Of a DNA stretch of 9,993 bases, positions 8,701 through 9,993 are shown piece after piece. Origin of the DNA: Anaerolineae bacterium. GTDB lineage: Bacteria; Chloroflexota; Anaerolineae; UBA1429. Numbering within the stretch: the stretch's first letter is position 1; every line of letters starts with the position of its first letter. Where the stretch lies: the NCBI GenBank assembly GCA_016928125.1, contig JAFGLK010000611.1, positions 1-9,993 of the forward strand. The letters run 5' to 3'. The notes under the pieces were generated by a model, which was not told where the DNA came from, searched no databases, and was given only the letters and a program-made list of their open reading frames with translations. Made by a program: the position numbers and the translations under genes.

Positions 8701-8725
8701 CGCTCTGCGCGACATGCCGAAATAG
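5714..8725 (+). CDS. Membrane-anchored protein with degenerate GH18-like domain and C-terminal clan GH-A glycoside hydrolase
   Basis: 1003 aa. After a charged N-terminus (residues 1-20) a hydrophobic stretch at about 21-44 acts as a signal anchor or uncleaved signal peptide. Residues about 55-210 look like a ZU5-type beta domain ('GGLIASADGARIKVPAGAV', later 'DLYGWDGESWRWLP'). Residues about 230-540 follow the GH18 pattern of YaaH/SleL spore-cortex and LysM-linked enzymes: a 'DPVQRQTHIAELM' helix, the strand GGVALDYR (317-324), 'YDWRALGQVVDKL', and a final 'ARKLQYVNRYGLGG'. The catalytic Glu of DxxDxDxE is Arg324, so chitinase-type activity is unlikely. An Ig/PKD-like segment (about 543-612) and a TP-rich linker (614-656) lead to a GH-A barrel (about 660-1003) with probable acid/base Glu778 in YEIWNEQN and nucleophile Glu914 in WPTEFGW. 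The barrel resembles GH39/GH5-type 'cellulase family' proteins. The substrate cannot be stated. The next gene carries a paralogous barrel. Confidence 0.92.
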   Translation: MDDRKPSSLVELFKSKWAERLVDLVLVPALLIYSLWLPPAAIGIRLFHMDYPLITPEEGGLIASADGARIKVPAGAVAKRSRIKLEAFENATPGRLPIGSPQMLSAALGSEASRTFKPDSPEYLALQSLPEDFLVYGPVYRLDVRGVVPENGRLTIPVPYALATVRMADLYGWDGESWRWLPAQLTADSMTLVSDLEWVPTLFMITQAQNQMVRLGTTVTEDEAAQIPGQMPVSVVTVTGSTIASDGRLALEISAVEQMGLGGAAAASGAPEILLNVTNVLDGVVRNDLVDNLVIDPVQRQTHIAELMAAVSAGPFGGVALDYRAVDPELRAECTAFVSELAGALNSAGKTLAVKVDIPEADGESWDTGAYDWRALGQVVDKLRIPALPDPAAYAEGGEMDALLAWATGEVQRSKIELEISSDAHVQPADGTGALSYRDALSLFAQNVTTDDADRMLLPGESANLSSAALRGSDLEFDPDAQVYWFEYGQGEIRQTIWLENATSVARKLQYVNRYGLGGANIENALAEGNDQEIAQVVSSFQQNQAPAQPHFAFVWTVADAQGRSLEQQVMPLVNPDWVWTAPNNPGDYIIQASVSDDGGETNLGPAGAVSFQVPTPTFTPTPTPTNTPEPTATPTNTPEPTATPKPQPQAQVAAAPRVGGYFGYGIQADMVTDGNLGRIFDHVQGIGFNWVKQQVEWFRYNPGPGQYDWGALDRIVDAANARGVNVLFSVVKAPKWARPPGDTDEGPPADPNTYGAFMREMAARYKGRVKAYEIWNEQNLYYEWGGRGNKLNAARYVELLKVAYNAVKSVDPGAVVVSGALTPTGVNDGDTAIDDRVYLEQMYQAGLARYCDAVGAHPSGYNNPPDADWRNWSDASAPSFKGHPSFFYRGTMESYRNIMVKYGDGGKRVWPTEFGWASVEGLGVGPAAGYGYAADNTEAEQAQFIVRAYQMGRAWGWVGPMFLWNLNFAPVAGREDEKAAFGIVRHDWGPRQAFGALRDMPK
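7583..7642 (+). repeat. 30-bp tandem duplication in the TP linker
   Basis: Two adjacent 30-bp copies (7583-7612, 7613-7642) differ only in the last base. Each encodes the decapeptide TPTNTPEPTA. The near identity at synonymous sites suggests recent slippage or unequal exchange that lengthened the linker in frame. Confidence 0.85.
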
Positions 8726-8820
8726 GGCTCACGGCCCGGCGGGCAGCGCGCGGGCTGGCCGAGAAGACCCCAGTCCTGGTCCAACATCACTGATAGCGAT
8801 TTATGACGGTCAAGCATCTG

Positions 8821-8842
8821 AGGGCACGGCACGCCGTGCCCT
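8821..8842 (+). terminator. Perfect 9-bp GC-rich palindromic hairpin after the GH gene
   Basis: AGGGCACGG (8821-8829), loop CACG (8830-8833), CCGTGCCCT (8834-8842). It lies 95 bp after the stop of the 1003-aa gene and before the lipoprotein gene. The following bases (TGCTCTTG) are only moderately T-rich, so intrinsic termination is possible but not typical. The symmetric 'GGGCACGGC.GCCGTGCCC' type of palindrome could equally be a dispersed REP-like intergenic repeat. Confidence 0.5.
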
Positions 8843-8899
8843 TGCTCTTGCCACAGCCCAAAGCTGAAGCGCCTGTTGTCGCCCTTATCCGCGGAACAT

Positions 8900-8916
8900 C
8901 GGCGCCCTGAGCGCCG
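8900..8916 (+). other. Small GC-rich hairpin upstream of the lipoprotein gene
   Basis: CGGCGC (8900-8905) pairs perfectly with GCGCCG (8911-8916) around the loop CCTGA, followed by TCTTATCT. It could be an mRNA leader hairpin or a weak terminator. The rest of the 8726-8956 gap holds no ORF with family resemblance, and I see no convincing -35/-10 pair for the next gene. Confidence 0.35.
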
Positions 8917-8943
8917 TCTTATCTGCAGTCATCGACCCTTGGC

Positions 8944-8949
8944 GAGGAG
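8944..8949 (+). promoter_or_regulatory. Ribosome binding site of the lipoprotein GH gene
   Basis: GAGGAG sits 7 nt before the ATG at 8957, an ideal gap. It fixes the start just before the basic N-region of the lipoprotein signal peptide. Confidence 0.75.
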
Positions 8950-8956
8950 TGGAACC

Positions 8957-9993
8957 ATGCAAAGCAGCCTCTGGCGGTGGATCATGCGCGGCGCCCTTTT
9001 GGCCGCGCTGGCGACGCTGGTCATCGCGTGTAGCCCTACCAAGACGGGCCAGGTGGTCGAGCCCACCGAGGCGTTGCCCGCGGTCACCCGGACGCCCAAG
9101 CCGACCTTCACGCCTCTGCCGCCGACAGAGGTCCCTACGCCGACGCCCACGGAAGCGCCAACCCTGGCGCCGACGGCGACGCCCAAGCCTGTGCAAGCCG
9201 AGGCCAACCCTTCGGCGACGCCCTCGGATCAGGGCGAGGGCGCTCCGACTGAGGCGCCTAGCGCTACCTCAACCGCCGAACCGCCCACGCCGACGGCAGA
9301 GCCTCCCACCGCGACGCCGCCGCCAGCCCAGAGCGCGCGCATGGCGTCGCCAGAGTATGGCATGCAGGCGTTCATGTGGTGGCGTCCCGAGGTGGCCAGT
9401 CGCGACTTGCAGATGATCAAGGCGGCCGGCTTTGGCTGGGTGAAGGTGAACTTTGGTTGGCGTGACATCGAAGGTGGGGGCAAAGGCGTCTATGACTGGT
9501 CGCGCACCGACAAGATCATCGAGATGACCAGTGCGGAGGGCATGAAGGTGCTCGTGCGCATCGACCATCAGCCTCAGTGGGCCGGTGGTGGATTCCCGGT
9601 CAACGGGCCGCCCGACAATATGCAGCATCTGGCCGACTTTTTCAGCGCGCTGGCTGGCCGCTATCGCGGCAAAATCCACGCCTATGAGGTCTGGAATGAG
9701 CCCAACCTGGCCCGCGAGTGGGGCGGCCAAGTGCCGGATCCCACGGGCTATGTGCAGATGCTCAAGACTTGCTACGGGGCCATCAAGGCGGCCGATCCGA
9801 ACGCCATCGTGGTCAGCGCCGGGCTGTCGCCCACGGGCACCTGGAACGAGGAGGCCCGCCCGGATGAGTGGTATCTGGCCACCATGTACGAGCTCATGCC
9901 AGGGGGCAGCAGGGGCCATTTCGACGTGCTCGGGGCCCACGGACCGGGTTTCAAGTACGCGCCCGAGGCTGATCCGGCGGTGGTGGCCCAGGA
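8957..9993 (+). CDS. Lipoprotein clan GH-A glycoside hydrolase (GH39/GH5-like), 3' truncated
   Basis: The frame is open to the window end; 345 complete codons are visible. A short signal peptide (MQSSLWRWIMRG, then hydrophobic ALLAALATL) ends in the lipobox VIAC, with Cys25 as the predicted lipidated residue. Residues about 28-126 are a Thr/Pro/Ala/Glu-rich stalk with many TP dipeptides and no predicted fold. From about 133 (PEYGMQAFMWW) a GH-A barrel begins: 'AAGFGWVKVNFGWRDIE', 'YDWSRTDKIIEM', then YEVWNEPN with probable acid/base Glu248, and 'VVSAGLSPTGTWN'. The nucleophile Glu, expected roughly 130-140 residues later, lies beyond the window. The barrel aligns by eye along its length with that of the preceding gene, so the two are paralogues carried on different anchors. 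Predicted location is the outer face of the membrane. The substrate is unknown; an exo- or surface-polysaccharide is only a guess. Confidence 0.9.
   Translation, partial: MQSSLWRWIMRGALLAALATLVIACSPTKTGQVVEPTEALPAVTRTPKPTFTPLPPTEVPTPTPTEAPTLAPTATPKPVQAEANPSATPSDQGEGAPTEAPSATSTAEPPTPTAEPPTATPPPAQSARMASPEYGMQAFMWWRPEVASRDLQMIKAAGFGWVKVNFGWRDIEGGGKGVYDWSRTDKIIEMTSAEGMKVLVRIDHQPQWAGGGFPVNGPPDNMQHLADFFSALAGRYRGKIHAYEVWNEPNLAREWGGQVPDPTGYVQMLKTCYGAIKAADPNAIVVSAGLSPTGTWNEEARPDEWYLATMYELMPGGSRGHFDVLGAHGPGFKYAPEADPAVVAQ

Noticed and set aside
8217..8867. 216-aa + strand frame overlapping the end of the GH gene
   Set aside because: It is a frame-shifted shadow of the GH-A coding region with low-complexity, Arg/Ser-rich translation and no ribosome binding site.
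8726..8956. Search for a promoter of the lipoprotein gene
   Set aside because: Candidate -10s (TTATGA at 8801, TTATCT at 8919) have no acceptable -35 at 16-18 bp, so no promoter is claimed; read-through from the preceding gene remains possible.
8949..9416. Arg/Pro-rich 155-aa + strand frame and opposite-strand frames over the lipoprotein stalk
   Set aside because: They are out-of-frame readings of the repetitive Thr/Pro codons. The true frame from 8957 has a ribosome binding site, lipobox and GH domain and simply runs off the window.

Overview
This is a GC-rich bacterial window in which all supported genes lie on the + strand. Gene style suggests Chloroflexota (Anaerolineae-like). The signs are very long mosaic surface proteins, arrays of DUF11-type repeats, Thr/Pro-rich 'TPTPT...TPEPTATP' linkers, a secreted protein ending in a short hydrophobic '-MPLLFR' tail, and a lipoprotein glycosidase. 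This assignment is inferred from style; there is no rRNA or other phylogenetic marker in the window.

Layout: (1) 1-5460 is the 3' part of a giant secreted subtilisin-like protease of the bacillopeptidase F type. Its Asp/His part lies upstream of the window. After the protease come two carboxypeptidase-regulatory-like beta domains, a glutamine-amidotransferase-like fold without the catalytic Cys, an Ig-like domain, a six-bladed Kelch propeller and five DUF11-like repeats, the second of which is split by a nidogen-like domain. (2) 5461-5713 is an intergenic region with a strong-looking sigma-70 promoter (TTGTCA, 17 bp, TGC-TAGAAT) and a leader of about 185 nt rich in potential hairpins. (3) 5714-8725 encodes a 1003-aa membrane-anchored protein: a ZU5-like beta domain, a GH18-like (YaaH/SleL-type) barrel that appears catalytically dead, an Ig-like domain, a TP linker and an apparently intact clan GH-A glycosidase domain. 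(4) 8726-8956 is intergenic with a perfect 9-bp palindromic hairpin. (5) 8957 to the window end is the 5' part of a lipoprotein with a TP/A/E-rich stalk and a second, paralogous GH-A domain.

Taken together the window looks like a cell-surface locus: one exported multidomain protease plus two differently anchored paralogous glycoside hydrolases held away from the membrane by stalks. Roles in polymer degradation, cell-wall or exopolysaccharide processing are plausible, but the substrate cannot be read from the sequence. No mobile element, CRISPR array, tRNA or rRNA gene was found. The most unusual features are the pseudo-GH18/GH-A fusion, the domain-in-domain insertion in the protease, the candidate C-terminal tail signal, and the structured leader with mutually exclusive pairings.
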